This document shows, piece after piece, positions 42,430 to 50,934 of a DNA stretch of 64,000 bases. The notes under the pieces were generated by a model. It had not been told where the DNA came from. It made no database searches and saw only the letters and a list, made by a program, of their open reading frames with translations. The position numbers were made by a program, and so were the translations under genes. This DNA is from CAZKGE01 sp964636405 (GTDB taxonomy: Bacteria; Bacillota; Clostridia; Christensenellales; CAG-138): the NCBI GenBank assembly GCA_964636405.1, contig CAZWSI010000007.1:23660-87659 (forward strand), given 5' to 3'. Numbering within the stretch: position 1 is the stretch's first letter; each line of letters begins with the position of its first letter.

Positions 42430-42458
42430 ATTTTATTCCCCTATATTTAGGAAGTCAA
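42430..42458 (-). promoter_or_regulatory. gdhA promoter
   Basis: On the minus strand TTGACT (42458-42453) and TAAAAT (42435-42430) are 17 bases apart, about 30 bases before the gdhA ATG. Confidence 0.6.
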
Positions 42459-42555
42459 CGAGTGTGACGACAATATACTATTATTTTGCAGGAATTCTTG
42501 CAAATAACGGGCGCATATACAGAAAGCGGTTCGGATATATATTCTCCGCCTGTCA

Positions 42556-42584
42556 TTGACAAACCCGGCGGGTCAAATTATGCT
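42556..42584 (+). promoter_or_regulatory. iorA promoter
   Basis: Perfect TTGACA (42556-42561) and TATGCT (42579-42584) with a 17-base spacer, about 55 bases before the iorA ATG. The spacer contains the inverted pair ACCCG/CGGGT, a possible operator. Confidence 0.65.
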
Positions 42585-42640
42585 GAAAGCATCGGAACAA
42601 GAACTGCATAGCAACATCCTTACGAATGGAGGCACAGCGC

Positions 42641-44422
42641 ATGGGAAAGCAAATGATGAGCGGCAACGAGGCCGTCGCGCGTGGGGTGTACGAGGCGGGT
42701 GCGCGGGTGGCCGCGGCCTATCCCGGCACGCCGAGCACAGAGATTCTGGAAAACCTCGCGGCCCTTTACAAGGGCGAAATCTATTGCCAATGGGCCTGCA
42801 ACGAGAAGGTGGCCTTCGAAATCGCGGCAGGCGCGAGCATAGGCGGCGTACGCGCCTTCTGTGCGTTCAAGCACGTGGGCATGAACGTGGCGGCCGATCC
42901 CATCTTTACCATGGGATATGCGGGCGTGACGGGGGGCCTCGTGTTCGTTTCGGCGGACGATCCAGGCTGCCACAGCTCCCAAAACGAGCAGGATAACCGC
43001 CGTTACGCGCCGCACGCGCGCATCGGCATGCTCGAACCCGCGTCTTCGCAGGAATGCCTTGATTATGCAAAGGCTGCCTATGATCTTTCTGAACGCTTCG
43101 ACGTGCCCGTCATGCTGCGCATGACCACGCGCGTTTGCCACAGCAAGAGCGTGGTAACGCCCGGCGAACGAACGGAAACGACCATCCCGCCCTACGAGCG
43201 CAATCCCCAAAAATTTGCCATGCTGCCCGCCCACGCGCGCGTGCGCCACGGCGTGCGGGAAAAGGCGCTTGCCGATATGGAGGCGTATTCCAACGCATGC
43301 CCCTTTAACCGCGTGGAAAAGACCCCCGGCAATACCGTCGGCATCGTAACAAGCGGCATATCGTATCAGCATGCGCGTGAGGTCTTCGGAGACGGCGCGG
43401 ACTATCTAAAGCTGGGCCTGACCCATCCGCTGCCACACGCCTTACTTGCGGGTTTTTGCAAGGATTACGAAACCCTTTACGTAATTGAAGAAAACGATCC
43501 CTATTTGGAGGAAGCCGTGCGCGCCGCGGGCTTTACAAACGCCGTCGGCAAAGCGAAAATCCCTATTACAGGGGAGCTCAACGCGCAGATTCTTCGCGAG
43601 GCGCTTCTCGGTGAAAGCGCCCAAAAGGGCTATACGGCAGACGCCGTGCCGCCGCCGCGCCCGCCCGTGCTGTGCGCGGGCTGCCCGCACAGGGGTTTTT
43701 TCTACGCGCTCACCAAATTCCGCAAGGATTTCGTGTCCATTTCGGATATCGGCTGCTATACGCTGGGCATCAATCCGCCGCTGAATGGCTTTGATTCCTG
43801 CATTTGCATGGGCGCGGGCTTCTCGGCGCTCATCGGCTTGAGCAAGGCGCTGGAGATGGCGGGCGATCCCCGCAAAGCGCTTGGCTCGCTGGGCGATTCC
43901 ACCTTTTTCCACTCCGGCATGACGGGCATAACCGATATCGTCGCCGCCAACGCAAATGTGGTGGCGTGCGTGCTCGATAATTCCATCACCGCCATGACGG
44001 GCCATCAGGAGAACCCGGGCACAGCGAAAAACCTCATGGGCGAACCCTCGCCTGTGATCGACCTTGTAAAGCTCATCAAAGCGACGGGGCTTGACGAAAG
44101 CCGCATCCGCGTGGTCGATCCGCTGGATATCGCGGCCGTGCAGCAAGCGCTTGCGGACGGCCTTGCGGTCAAGGGCCCGTTCGTCATCGTAACCAAGCGG
44201 CCCTGCGCGCTCATTAAAGAGGTGCAGCGCGCAAACGCGGGCAAGCACTGCGCGGTGGATGCGGAAAGGTGCAAGGGCTGCAAGGCCTGCATGAAAATCG
44301 CCTGTCCGGCGCTCGCGTTTGAAAACGGCAAGGCCCGCATCATCGATCCCGCCTCCTGCACGGGCTGCGGGCTGTGCAAATCTGTGTGCAAATTCGACGC
44401 CATTGAAAGGGTGGGTGGCTAA
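42641..44422 (+). CDS. iorA: Indolepyruvate ferredoxin oxidoreductase, alpha subunit IorA
   Basis: 593 residues. The N-terminus MGKQMMSGNEAVARGVYEAGA and AAYPGTPSTEILE is the pyrimidine-type domain. The TPP/Mg part has CAGCPHRGFFYAL and GDSTFFHSGMTGITDIV. The C-terminus carries two ferredoxin clusters (CKGCKACMKIACP, CTGCGLCKSVCKF). It oxidises aryl-pyruvates from aromatic amino acids to aryl-acetyl-CoA with ferredoxin. Start 42641 has GGAGG upstream. It forms an operon with iorB and ptb. Confidence 0.93.
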   Translation: MGKQMMSGNEAVARGVYEAGARVAAAYPGTPSTEILENLAALYKGEIYCQWACNEKVAFEIAAGASIGGVRAFCAFKHVGMNVAADPIFTMGYAGVTGGLVFVSADDPGCHSSQNEQDNRRYAPHARIGMLEPASSQECLDYAKAAYDLSERFDVPVMLRMTTRVCHSKSVVTPGERTETTIPPYERNPQKFAMLPAHARVRHGVREKALADMEAYSNACPFNRVEKTPGNTVGIVTSGISYQHAREVFGDGADYLKLGLTHPLPHALLAGFCKDYETLYVIEENDPYLEEAVRAAGFTNAVGKAKIPITGELNAQILREALLGESAQKGYTADAVPPPRPPVLCAGCPHRGFFYALTKFRKDFVSISDIGCYTLGINPPLNGFDSCICMGAGFSALIGLSKALEMAGDPRKALGSLGDSTFFHSGMTGITDIVAANANVVACVLDNSITAMTGHQENPGTAKNLMGEPSPVIDLVKLIKATGLDESRIRVVDPLDIAAVQQALADGLAVKGPFVIVTKRPCALIKEVQRANAGKHCAVDAERCKGCKACMKIACPALAFENGKARIIDPASCTGCGLCKSVCKFDAIERVGG

Positions 44423-44423
44423 C

Positions 44424-44993
44424 ATGACAAAGGCGATTCTTTTGGTTGGCGTAGGCGGTCAGGGCACGATCCTGATCTCCAAAATCCTTACGGCGGGCCT
44501 CATGGAGCTGGGTTACGACGTAAAAATGAGCGAAATTCACGGCATGAGCCAGCGCGGCGGGTCCGTCACCACGCAGATCAAGTATGGCGACAAGGTTTAT
44601 GCGCCCAACATCGGCACGGGCGAGGCGGATCTGATCATTTCCTTTGAAAAGGCGGAGGCGCTGCGCGCGCTCCCGATGCTCAAGGAGGGCGGCGCGCTCA
44701 TCACCGACGAGCGCGAGATTCTCTCCGTGCCCGTGCTTACGGGCGCGGCAACCTACCCGCACGACGCGCTGGAAAAGCTCCGCGCGGTGGTTCCCAACCT
44801 TACGGTCATCAAGGCTGCCGAAACGGCGGAGCGGCTTGGCAGCATCCGCGCGCAGAATATTGTGCTGCTCGGCGCGCTGGTTAAAGCCCTGGGGCTTGCG
44901 AAGGTGGACTGGAAAGCGCTCATTGCGAAGATGGTTCCGCAAAAGGCCGTGGACATGAACCTTGCCGCCTTTGACGCGGGCGGCGCTTTGTAA
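44424..44993 (+). CDS. iorB: Indolepyruvate ferredoxin oxidoreductase, beta subunit IorB
   Basis: 189 residues, MTKAILLVGVGGQGTILISK, the gamma-type domain motif of 2-oxoacid ferredoxin oxidoreductases, then SEIHGMSQRGGSVTTQIKYG. It pairs with IorA. The ATG at 44424 comes one base after the iorA stop. Length is normal for IorB (about 190). Confidence 0.93.
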   Translation: MTKAILLVGVGGQGTILISKILTAGLMELGYDVKMSEIHGMSQRGGSVTTQIKYGDKVYAPNIGTGEADLIISFEKAEALRALPMLKEGGALITDEREILSVPVLTGAATYPHDALEKLRAVVPNLTVIKAAETAERLGSIRAQNIVLLGALVKALGLAKVDWKALIAKMVPQKAVDMNLAAFDAGGAL

Positions 44994-45004
44994 GGAGCCG
45001 CCTT

Positions 45005-45913
45005 ATGCTGAAAAACTTTGACGAGCTGGTACGCGCCGTGCGCGCGCATCCACAAAAGCGCGTGCTCGCCGTGGCCGCCGCAGAGGACGGCCCGGTGATC
45101 GACGCGGTTTTGCGCGCAAAGCGCGAGGGCATCGCGGAGGCGCTGTACATTGGCAACGGGGAGAAGATCCGCGCGCTTTTGCGCGAGCGGGACGTAAACC
45201 CTGCCTCCTGCGATATTGTGGACGCGCCGGACGGTACGGCGTCTCAGCGCGCCGCAGAGCTGGTGCGCGACGGCAGCGCGCACGTTTTGATGAAAGGCCT
45301 CATGGAGACGCGCGCGTTTCTCGGGCCCGTCGTGAAAAAAGAAAACGGCCTGCGCACGGGCGGGATCATGAGCCATATTGTGTTCTTTGAGCTGCCGAAT
45401 TACCATAAGCTCCTCATGTCCACGGACGGCGGCATGGTTATGTATCCAACGCTTGCGGATAAACGGCACATCATCGACAACGCCACGCTTGCATTGCGCG
45501 CCATGGGCTACGAATGCCCCAGGCACGCGGTGGTCTGCGCCATTGAAAAGCTCAATCCAAAAATGCTCGAAACCGTCGACGCGGCCGAGCTGCAAAGGCT
45601 GAACGAGGCGGGGGAGATCAAGGACTGCGCCGTGATTGGGCCCATTTCCTACGACGTGGCCATGAACGCGGAAATTGCGCGTCACAAGGGCTTTATGTGC
45701 CCGTACTGCGGCGACTTCGATTGCCTGATCATGCCGAACATGCAATCGGGCAACATTCTTGGCAAATGCTTTACTGTGACCGTAGGCGCGCCCATGGCGG
45801 GCGTGATTGTCGGCGCGAAGGCCCCGGCCGTCATGACCTCGCGCGGCTCCGACGCGAACGAGAAATTCTATTCCATCGCCATGGCGGCGCTGATGGCGGC
45901 GGGGATGGAATAA
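45005..45913 (+). CDS. ptb: Phosphate acyl(butyryl)transferase, Ptb type
   Basis: 302 residues, MLKNFDELVRAVRAHPQKRVL, the Ptb/Pta_PTB family. Conserved parts are AHVLMKGLMETRAFLGPVV, GPISYDVAMNAEIARHKG, and a C-terminal GAKAPAVMTSRGSDANEKFYSIA. It swaps CoA for phosphate on acyl-CoA, giving acyl-phosphate for ATP formation. Placed after iorAB, it likely uses aryl-acetyl- or branched acyl-CoA. The matching kinase (buk) is not in the window. Confidence 0.88.
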   Translation: MLKNFDELVRAVRAHPQKRVLAVAAAEDGPVIDAVLRAKREGIAEALYIGNGEKIRALLRERDVNPASCDIVDAPDGTASQRAAELVRDGSAHVLMKGLMETRAFLGPVVKKENGLRTGGIMSHIVFFELPNYHKLLMSTDGGMVMYPTLADKRHIIDNATLALRAMGYECPRHAVVCAIEKLNPKMLETVDAAELQRLNEAGEIKDCAVIGPISYDVAMNAEIARHKGFMCPYCGDFDCLIMPNMQSGNILGKCFTVTVGAPMAGVIVGAKAPAVMTSRGSDANEKFYSIAMAALMAAGME

Positions 45914-45934
45914 CAGGGAAATTTTGCGCAAAGG

Positions 45935-45963
45935 AAGCGCCGCTCATATGGGCGGCGCTTTGT
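45935..45963 (+). terminator. Terminator after the iorAB-ptb operon
   Basis: AAGCGCCGC (45935-45943) pairs with GCGGCGCTT (45952-45960) followed by TTG. Confidence 0.65.
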
Positions 45964-45989
45964 GTTAAGAGCATAGGGCATTCGCGCGC

Positions 45990-46418
45990 TTACGGCACGA
46001 TATCGAACACCGCGATGACCGGCGTATAGGTCGGCGCGGGCGTGGGAGTAAAGGTGAATTCCGGCGTGGGGCTTGCGGTGGGCGCGTGGAGCGGGGTGCT
46101 TGTCCACAAGGCCGGGTCAGGGGAGAGCGTGGGCGTGCCATCCAGCACGCCGGGCTTGGAGGTGGGGATGGGCTTCACCCATTTTTCAAACAGCGAAACG
46201 CCCTTGTTCCATAAGCCGGCGGCGTCGTCCTTCACGCCCGTATCCGAGGAAAAGGAGCTGATCGCGCCCCAGGCCTGCGTGCCGAGCGCGCGCAGCGTAT
46301 GCACCAGCTCGCCAAGCTTGCCAAAAAGCAGACCCTTGTCGTCGAGATAGAACAATAAAGCCGTTACGAGTACGACAATAACGACCACCGTTCCGATCAG
46401 CCGCAGCAAAAACTTCAT
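45990..46418 (-). CDS. Membrane-anchored protein with Pro-Thr-rich C-terminus, unknown function
   Basis: 142 residues. ATG 46418 follows GGAGGCGCC. One membrane helix (about 5-26, LIGTVVVIVVLVTALLFYLD) is followed by a helical part and a C-terminus rich in PTP/TPAP repeats (about 95-135). It resembles the linker of the SleB-like lipoprotein in this window. No catalytic domain is seen. It could be a short wall-spanning or signal-recognition accessory protein. Confidence 0.6.
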   Translation of the reverse strand: MKFLLRLIGTVVVIVVLVTALLFYLDDKGLLFGKLGELVHTLRALGTQAWGAISSFSSDTGVKDDAAGLWNKGVSLFEKWVKPIPTSKPGVLDGTPTLSPDPALWTSTPLHAPTASPTPEFTFTPTPAPTYTPVIAVFDIVP

Positions 46419-46489
46419 ACCAAGGCGCCTCCGTCCGTCCAATACAACATCAATATACTAGCACAGAGGGGACGGTATGTGCTGTAAAC

Positions 46490-47704
46490 TTAGTGTGAAG
46501 ACGCGGCGTTTTCGTCGAAAGGATCGACCTCCACAAGCTCCGTGCCGGCAACCGCTCTTTCGATCATGTCCGAAAAGTCCACCGCCGCTTCGCTTTGACG
46601 AATGTCGAAAAGTTTGGGCTTGGTAACCGGGTGCTGGGGCACAAACACCGTGCAGCAGTCCTCAAAGGGCAGAATGGACGTATCAAAGCTGCCGATGGCC
46701 TTGGCGCGCTCAATAATCTCCTCCTTGTCGAAGCCGATGAGCGGCCGGAAAACGGGCAGGGTCACCGCGTCGCCCGTAACGGTCAGGCTTTCGATCGTTT
46801 GGCTTGCCACCTGGCCGATGGCTTCGCCCGTCACCAGCGCCTGCGCGCCCTCCTTGCGGGCAAAAAGCTCCGCAATGCGCATCATCAGCCTGCGCATGAG
46901 TACCGTCGTTTCGGAGGATGGGCATTTTTCGTGAATGGCGAGCTGAATCTCGGTAAAGGGCACAAGATAGAGCCTGACGCGGCCCGCGTAGCGCGAAAGA
47001 ATGTTCGTCAGCGTCACAACCTTATCGCGCGCCCGCTCGCTGGTGTAGGGGTAGCTGTAGAAATGGACGGCGGAGAGGCTCACGCCGCGCTTGGCGATCA
47101 TGTACCCGGCCACGGGGCTGTCGATGCCGCCGGAAATGAGCAGCGTGGCCTTCCCGTTGGTGCCCACGGGCATGCCGCCCGCGCCATGCAGCTCGTCGGC
47201 GCAGACAAAGGCTCGATCCTGCCGAATCTCAACGCATACGGGCAGCTCGGGATGCGTTACGTCCACATGCAGCTGCGGGAAGCGCGTGAGCAGCGTGTGC
47301 CCAAGCTCACGGCAGATTTCGTCGGAGCGCAGGGGGAAGTGCTTGTCCGCACGGCGGGCGAACACCTTAAAGCGAACCTCGCCGCCCTCGGGCGCGCGCG
47401 CAGAGAGCGCGGCGTCCACGAGCGTCTCCGCTGCCGAGACGATCTCGCTCCAGTCCTTTTCCATGCCGCGCGCGGGGCTTACGGAATGGATGCCGAACAC
47501 GCGAGTGAGCCGCTCCGCCGCGCTTATTAGCTTGTCCTTCGGCAGATCGAAAACGAAGATGCGCCCCTGCTCGCGCACCACGCGCGCGGGCAGCGGAGCG
47601 AGCGCCCTGCGAATATCCTCCACGAGGCTCCGCTCAAAGAAGGGCCGGTTGAGCCCTTTTAAGTGAATTTCCGCATAACGGACGAGGAGAACCGCTTCCT
47701 CCAT
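46490..47704 (-). CDS. thiI: tRNA 4-thiouridine synthase ThiI
   Basis: 404 residues with an NFLD/THUMP region to about residue 165 and the PP-loop LLISGGIDSPVAGYMIAKRG (about 183). LPVFRPLIGFDKEEI and EDCCTVFVPQHPVTKP are typical. It uses ATP and sulfur to make s4U8 in tRNA and can help thiamine synthesis. No C-terminal rhodanese is present, as in Bacillus, where a dedicated desulfurase donates sulfur. The cysteine desulfurase gene lies directly upstream. Confidence 0.94.
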   Translation of the reverse strand: MEEAVLLVRYAEIHLKGLNRPFFERSLVEDIRRALAPLPARVVREQGRIFVFDLPKDKLISAAERLTRVFGIHSVSPARGMEKDWSEIVSAAETLVDAALSARAPEGGEVRFKVFARRADKHFPLRSDEICRELGHTLLTRFPQLHVDVTHPELPVCVEIRQDRAFVCADELHGAGGMPVGTNGKATLLISGGIDSPVAGYMIAKRGVSLSAVHFYSYPYTSERARDKVVTLTNILSRYAGRVRLYLVPFTEIQLAIHEKCPSSETTVLMRRLMMRIAELFARKEGAQALVTGEAIGQVASQTIESLTVTGDAVTLPVFRPLIGFDKEEIIERAKAIGSFDTSILPFEDCCTVFVPQHPVTKPKLFDIRQSEAAVDFSDMIERAVAGTELVEVDPFDENAASSH

Positions 47705-47800
47705 ATTGATAAACCGTTCCTTCCCATTAGATTGCTAAAAATTCGTTCGCCGCCGAAAGCAGGGGGCGCCGTCGCCCTGCCCGGTGGCACGCCCTTGGGG

Positions 47801-48946
47801 TTAGCGCCTCTGATACCGCCGTAAAAAGGCGACCTGCTCGCAAAGCATCTGTGCGGCCTCGTCCATCTCGGCTTCCGTGTTGAAGGGGCAGAGCGAGAAG
47901 CGCAGCGCGCTTTCCTGCCTGGCCGGGCTTACGCCCAGCGCGGCGAGCACGCGGTTGGCGCCCTTTTTGTGCGCCGAGCACGCGCTGCCCGTGGAAACAT
48001 ACATACCCTTTTCCGCGAGCGCGTGCAGCAGCACCTCGCCCCGCACGCCGGGGAAGGACATGTTCAGCACGTGCGGCGCGGCGCTTTGCGGCGCGGGGCC
48101 GTTGACCACCGCGTCCGGCACGGCGAGGAGGTTTGTATAAAGCCGCAGCTTGCACGCGGCCATATGCGCAAGGAGCTTTGGCTGATCCGCACGGTAAAAG
48201 CGCAGCGCCGCATCCATGCCGAGGATGCCCGGCACGTTGACCGTACCCGAGCGCAAGCCCTTTTCCTGTCCGCCGCCAATTTGGCCGCCGAAAAAGCGCA
48301 GGCCGTTCTTCACAAACAGCGCGCCCACGCCCTTGGGCCCGTGGAACTTGTGCGCGCTCACGGAGTATAAATCGCAGGGAATGGAGGCGAAGGGAAGCTT
48401 GCAAAATGCCTGCACGCCGTCCATATGAAAGATGGCGCCCGGCGCGCGGCGGCGAATGATCGCGGCGGCGGCGCGGATATCGGTGATCGCGCCCGTTTCG
48501 TTGTTCACGTGCATCAAGGAGACGAGCGCCGTATCCGGTGTAAGCGCGCTTTCCAGCGCGTCAAGCGGGGCGGAGCCGTCGTGCGCGGCGGGCAGCAGCG
48601 CGAGTTCGACGCCCTGCCGCTCGGCAAGCTCCTTGCACAGCGCGTATACGGAGGGATGCTCGCTTACGGAGGAAACCACGCGCTTTAGCCCGCGCACGCC
48701 CCGCAAGGAGCCGAGTATGGCCATATTGTTGGATTCCGTTGCGCCCGAGGTATAGACGATCTGTCCGTCGCTCCGGCCAAACGCGGCGGCCAGGCGGGCG
48801 CGCGCCTCGTCTACGCGCTTTTCCGTGGCTACAGCGGGCGGATAGGCGCTCGCGGGGTTAAAAAAGTCCTGCGTCATGGCCTGCGCAGCGCAGGCGGCGG
48901 CCTCGTCCAGGACACGCGTGGTCGCACTGTTGTCAAGATATATCAT
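47801..48946 (-). CDS. Cysteine desulfurase (NifS/IscS-type, ThiI partner)
   Basis: 381 residues, MIYLDNSATTRVLDEA. The PLP Lys is in YSVSAHKFHGPKGVGALFV, and the active Cys in VSTGSACSAHKKGANRVL. It abstracts sulfur from cysteine. It lies 96 bases upstream of thiI on the same strand, the NifZ-ThiI arrangement of Firmicutes, so it likely feeds ThiI rather than iron-sulfur assembly. The ribosome site is GGAGAGTG. Confidence 0.92.
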   Translation of the reverse strand: MIYLDNSATTRVLDEAAACAAQAMTQDFFNPASAYPPAVATEKRVDEARARLAAAFGRSDGQIVYTSGATESNNMAILGSLRGVRGLKRVVSSVSEHPSVYALCKELAERQGVELALLPAAHDGSAPLDALESALTPDTALVSLMHVNNETGAITDIRAAAAIIRRRAPGAIFHMDGVQAFCKLPFASIPCDLYSVSAHKFHGPKGVGALFVKNGLRFFGGQIGGGQEKGLRSGTVNVPGILGMDAALRFYRADQPKLLAHMAACKLRLYTNLLAVPDAVVNGPAPQSAAPHVLNMSFPGVRGEVLLHALAEKGMYVSTGSACSAHKKGANRVLAALGVSPARQESALRFSLCPFNTEAEMDEAAQMLCEQVAFLRRYQRR

Positions 48947-49070
48947 CGTTTCACTCTCCGTAACTTACTATTGCATAGTATGCTTTTTCGGCCCGAAATG
49001 CAATACCCGCCTGAAAGGAAGCGCCGCTGGCCGCCGCGCGTGAACGAAACGTAAAATATTGTGACAGCGT

Positions 49071-49099
49071 TTGCCTTGCGGGGAGAGATACTGTATACT
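49071..49099 (+). promoter_or_regulatory. Promoter of the VanW-like gene
   Basis: TTGCCT (49071-49076) and TATACT (49094-49099) with a 17-base spacer, 45 bases before the ATG. Confidence 0.6.
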
Positions 49100-49143
49100 G
49101 TATGCGTAAACTTTTGCATACAGGCTGCTGAATTGGGACGGAA

Positions 49144-50838
49144 ATGTACGAACGATATGATGGACTTCCCGACGTAACGCTGTCGGAACAAAAAAGAAAG
49201 ACACAGTCAAAAGGAGCGGGCGCGTCCGCGCGCGGCGCTTCCTCCGCCCGCGCGGGCGCTTACGACGCATATTTGGGCGATATCTACCCGCGCCGCAGCG
49301 GTTCCTCCGCGCGCGGCGGTTCCTCCGGCTCGCGGTCGGGCGGGTCGGGCTCGCGGGGCAGCCGCCGAAAGAAGGCGCGCCGCAGGCAGGCGCTTGTGCT
49401 TTGCTTTACGCTGCTCATCATTGCGCTTCTTGTCGTGGCGGTCGTGGTCATTTTCCGCAGTTGCAGCGGCGACGCGCCCGTTGAACCCGTAGACCCGGTC
49501 ACGGGCGTTTTCCGCGAGGGGGTAACGATCAACGGCATCCCCGTCGCGGACATGACGATGGAAGCGGCGCGCGCCGCCGTGCAGCCGGGCCTTGATTATA
49601 CCATCGCCAATATCGCCATCACCCTGAAAAACGACGCCATCAACGCCATGATTACGGGTGAGGATATGTCGGCCACGACCGATCTTGATACGCTTTTAGC
49701 CACCGCACTTTCCGGCGGGGCGAATCAGGCGTACTATACGGTCATCAAGTTCGATTATAACGCGCTGGACGCGCGCATTATGGAGATCAACGAAAGCCTG
49801 TCCTCGGGCCCGACGGAGCCGACCATGAGCATCCAACTCAAGGACAGCGGCAAGCCGGAGTTCGTCTATGCGGAGGGCAAGCCCGGCACGGGGCTCGATA
49901 TTCCGGCCACGGAGGAGCAGGTGCGCGCGGCGCTCGAAAGCAATCAGCTTCAGGCGGTGCTCGAGCCGATCCTTTCCTATCAGCAGCCCACGCTTACCGT
50001 GGCCGATTTGCAAGCGCGCGTTACGCTCCGCGCGTCGTTTACCACGACCTATCGCTTTAAGGGTACCTCGGATTATACGGACGAGGAGAAGGTTGTGCTC
50101 GAGAACCGCGCGTTCAATATCGAAAAGGGCGCGGACAAGATCAATAATTATGAGCTCAAGCCGGGCGCGACCTTCAGCTTCAACAAGATCGTGGGCGACC
50201 GAGACGAACAGGGCGGCTGGAAGGAAGCCAACGGCATCAGCTTTGGCGATCGTTTTACGCTCCAGTACGGCGGCGGCATCTGCCAGGTAAGCACGACTCT
50301 GTACAACGCGGTGAAAAGGGCCAACCTTGAGGTGACCAGCCGCCGCCAGCACTCCATTCCCTCCGATTATGTGGACAAAGGGCTGGATGCGACGGTGGAT
50401 ACGGATCACATCGACTTCAAGTTCAAAAACAATACGGAGTCGCCCATCTATATCTTCGCGTATGTGACGACCAACAAGTCCTCGAGCCGCAAGCGCGATT
50501 TGACCGTCGCAATCTACGGCGAGGCGCTCCCCGAGGGCACGACCTACCGGCTCCGCTCGGAAATTGTAGAGGAGATTTTGCCGGGTGAAATGGTCATTGT
50601 CGAGGACAAAAAGCAGATGTTCGACTTTGAGCAGATCATTGCCGATCAACGCACGGGCTACGTTGTGGACGTATACTTCGAAACGTATCAGGACGGCAAG
50701 CTGATCGATTCCGAGAAGATCTATACGGACACCTACGAGGCCAAGGCCGGAAAGAAAAAGGTCGGCATCCTCACTCCGTCGCCCAGCCCGAGTCCCAATC
50801 CTACGCCCGCGCCGTCCGGAACGGAGGATCTGCCCTAA
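49144..50838 (+). CDS. VanW-family membrane protein with PG-binding-type and G5-like domains
   Basis: 564 residues. A Ser/Gly/Arg-rich cytoplasmic tail (about 1-80) precedes one membrane helix (about 82-105). Outside are a putative peptidoglycan-binding_4 domain (about 115-290), the VanW domain (GGGICQVSTTLYNAVKRANLE and RRQHSIPSDYVDKG, about 375-420), and a G5-like C-terminal domain (about 450-540). It resembles YoaR. The function in wall assembly or germination is not established. The C-terminus is again Pro-Ser-rich. Confidence 0.85.
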   Translation: MYERYDGLPDVTLSEQKRKTQSKGAGASARGASSARAGAYDAYLGDIYPRRSGSSARGGSSGSRSGGSGSRGSRRKKARRRQALVLCFTLLIIALLVVAVVVIFRSCSGDAPVEPVDPVTGVFREGVTINGIPVADMTMEAARAAVQPGLDYTIANIAITLKNDAINAMITGEDMSATTDLDTLLATALSGGANQAYYTVIKFDYNALDARIMEINESLSSGPTEPTMSIQLKDSGKPEFVYAEGKPGTGLDIPATEEQVRAALESNQLQAVLEPILSYQQPTLTVADLQARVTLRASFTTTYRFKGTSDYTDEEKVVLENRAFNIEKGADKINNYELKPGATFSFNKIVGDRDEQGGWKEANGISFGDRFTLQYGGGICQVSTTLYNAVKRANLEVTSRRQHSIPSDYVDKGLDATVDTDHIDFKFKNNTESPIYIFAYVTTNKSSSRKRDLTVAIYGEALPEGTTYRLRSEIVEEILPGEMVIVEDKKQMFDFEQIIADQRTGYVVDVYFETYQDGKLIDSEKIYTDTYEAKAGKKKVGILTPSPSPSPNPTPAPSGTEDLP

Positions 50839-50934
50839 GACGGAAAACGGCGCGCCCGCCTCCGCATACCCGCCGCCCTGCCCGAATAAGCTTGTTTGAA
50901 TGCGCGCACAGGCGCGGCGAGCGGGAGGGACGGA

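Noticed and set aside
41167..42450. A 427-codon plus-strand frame opposite gdhA
   Set aside because: The gdhA frame carries every family motif. The antisense product is an Ala/His/Val-rich shadow.
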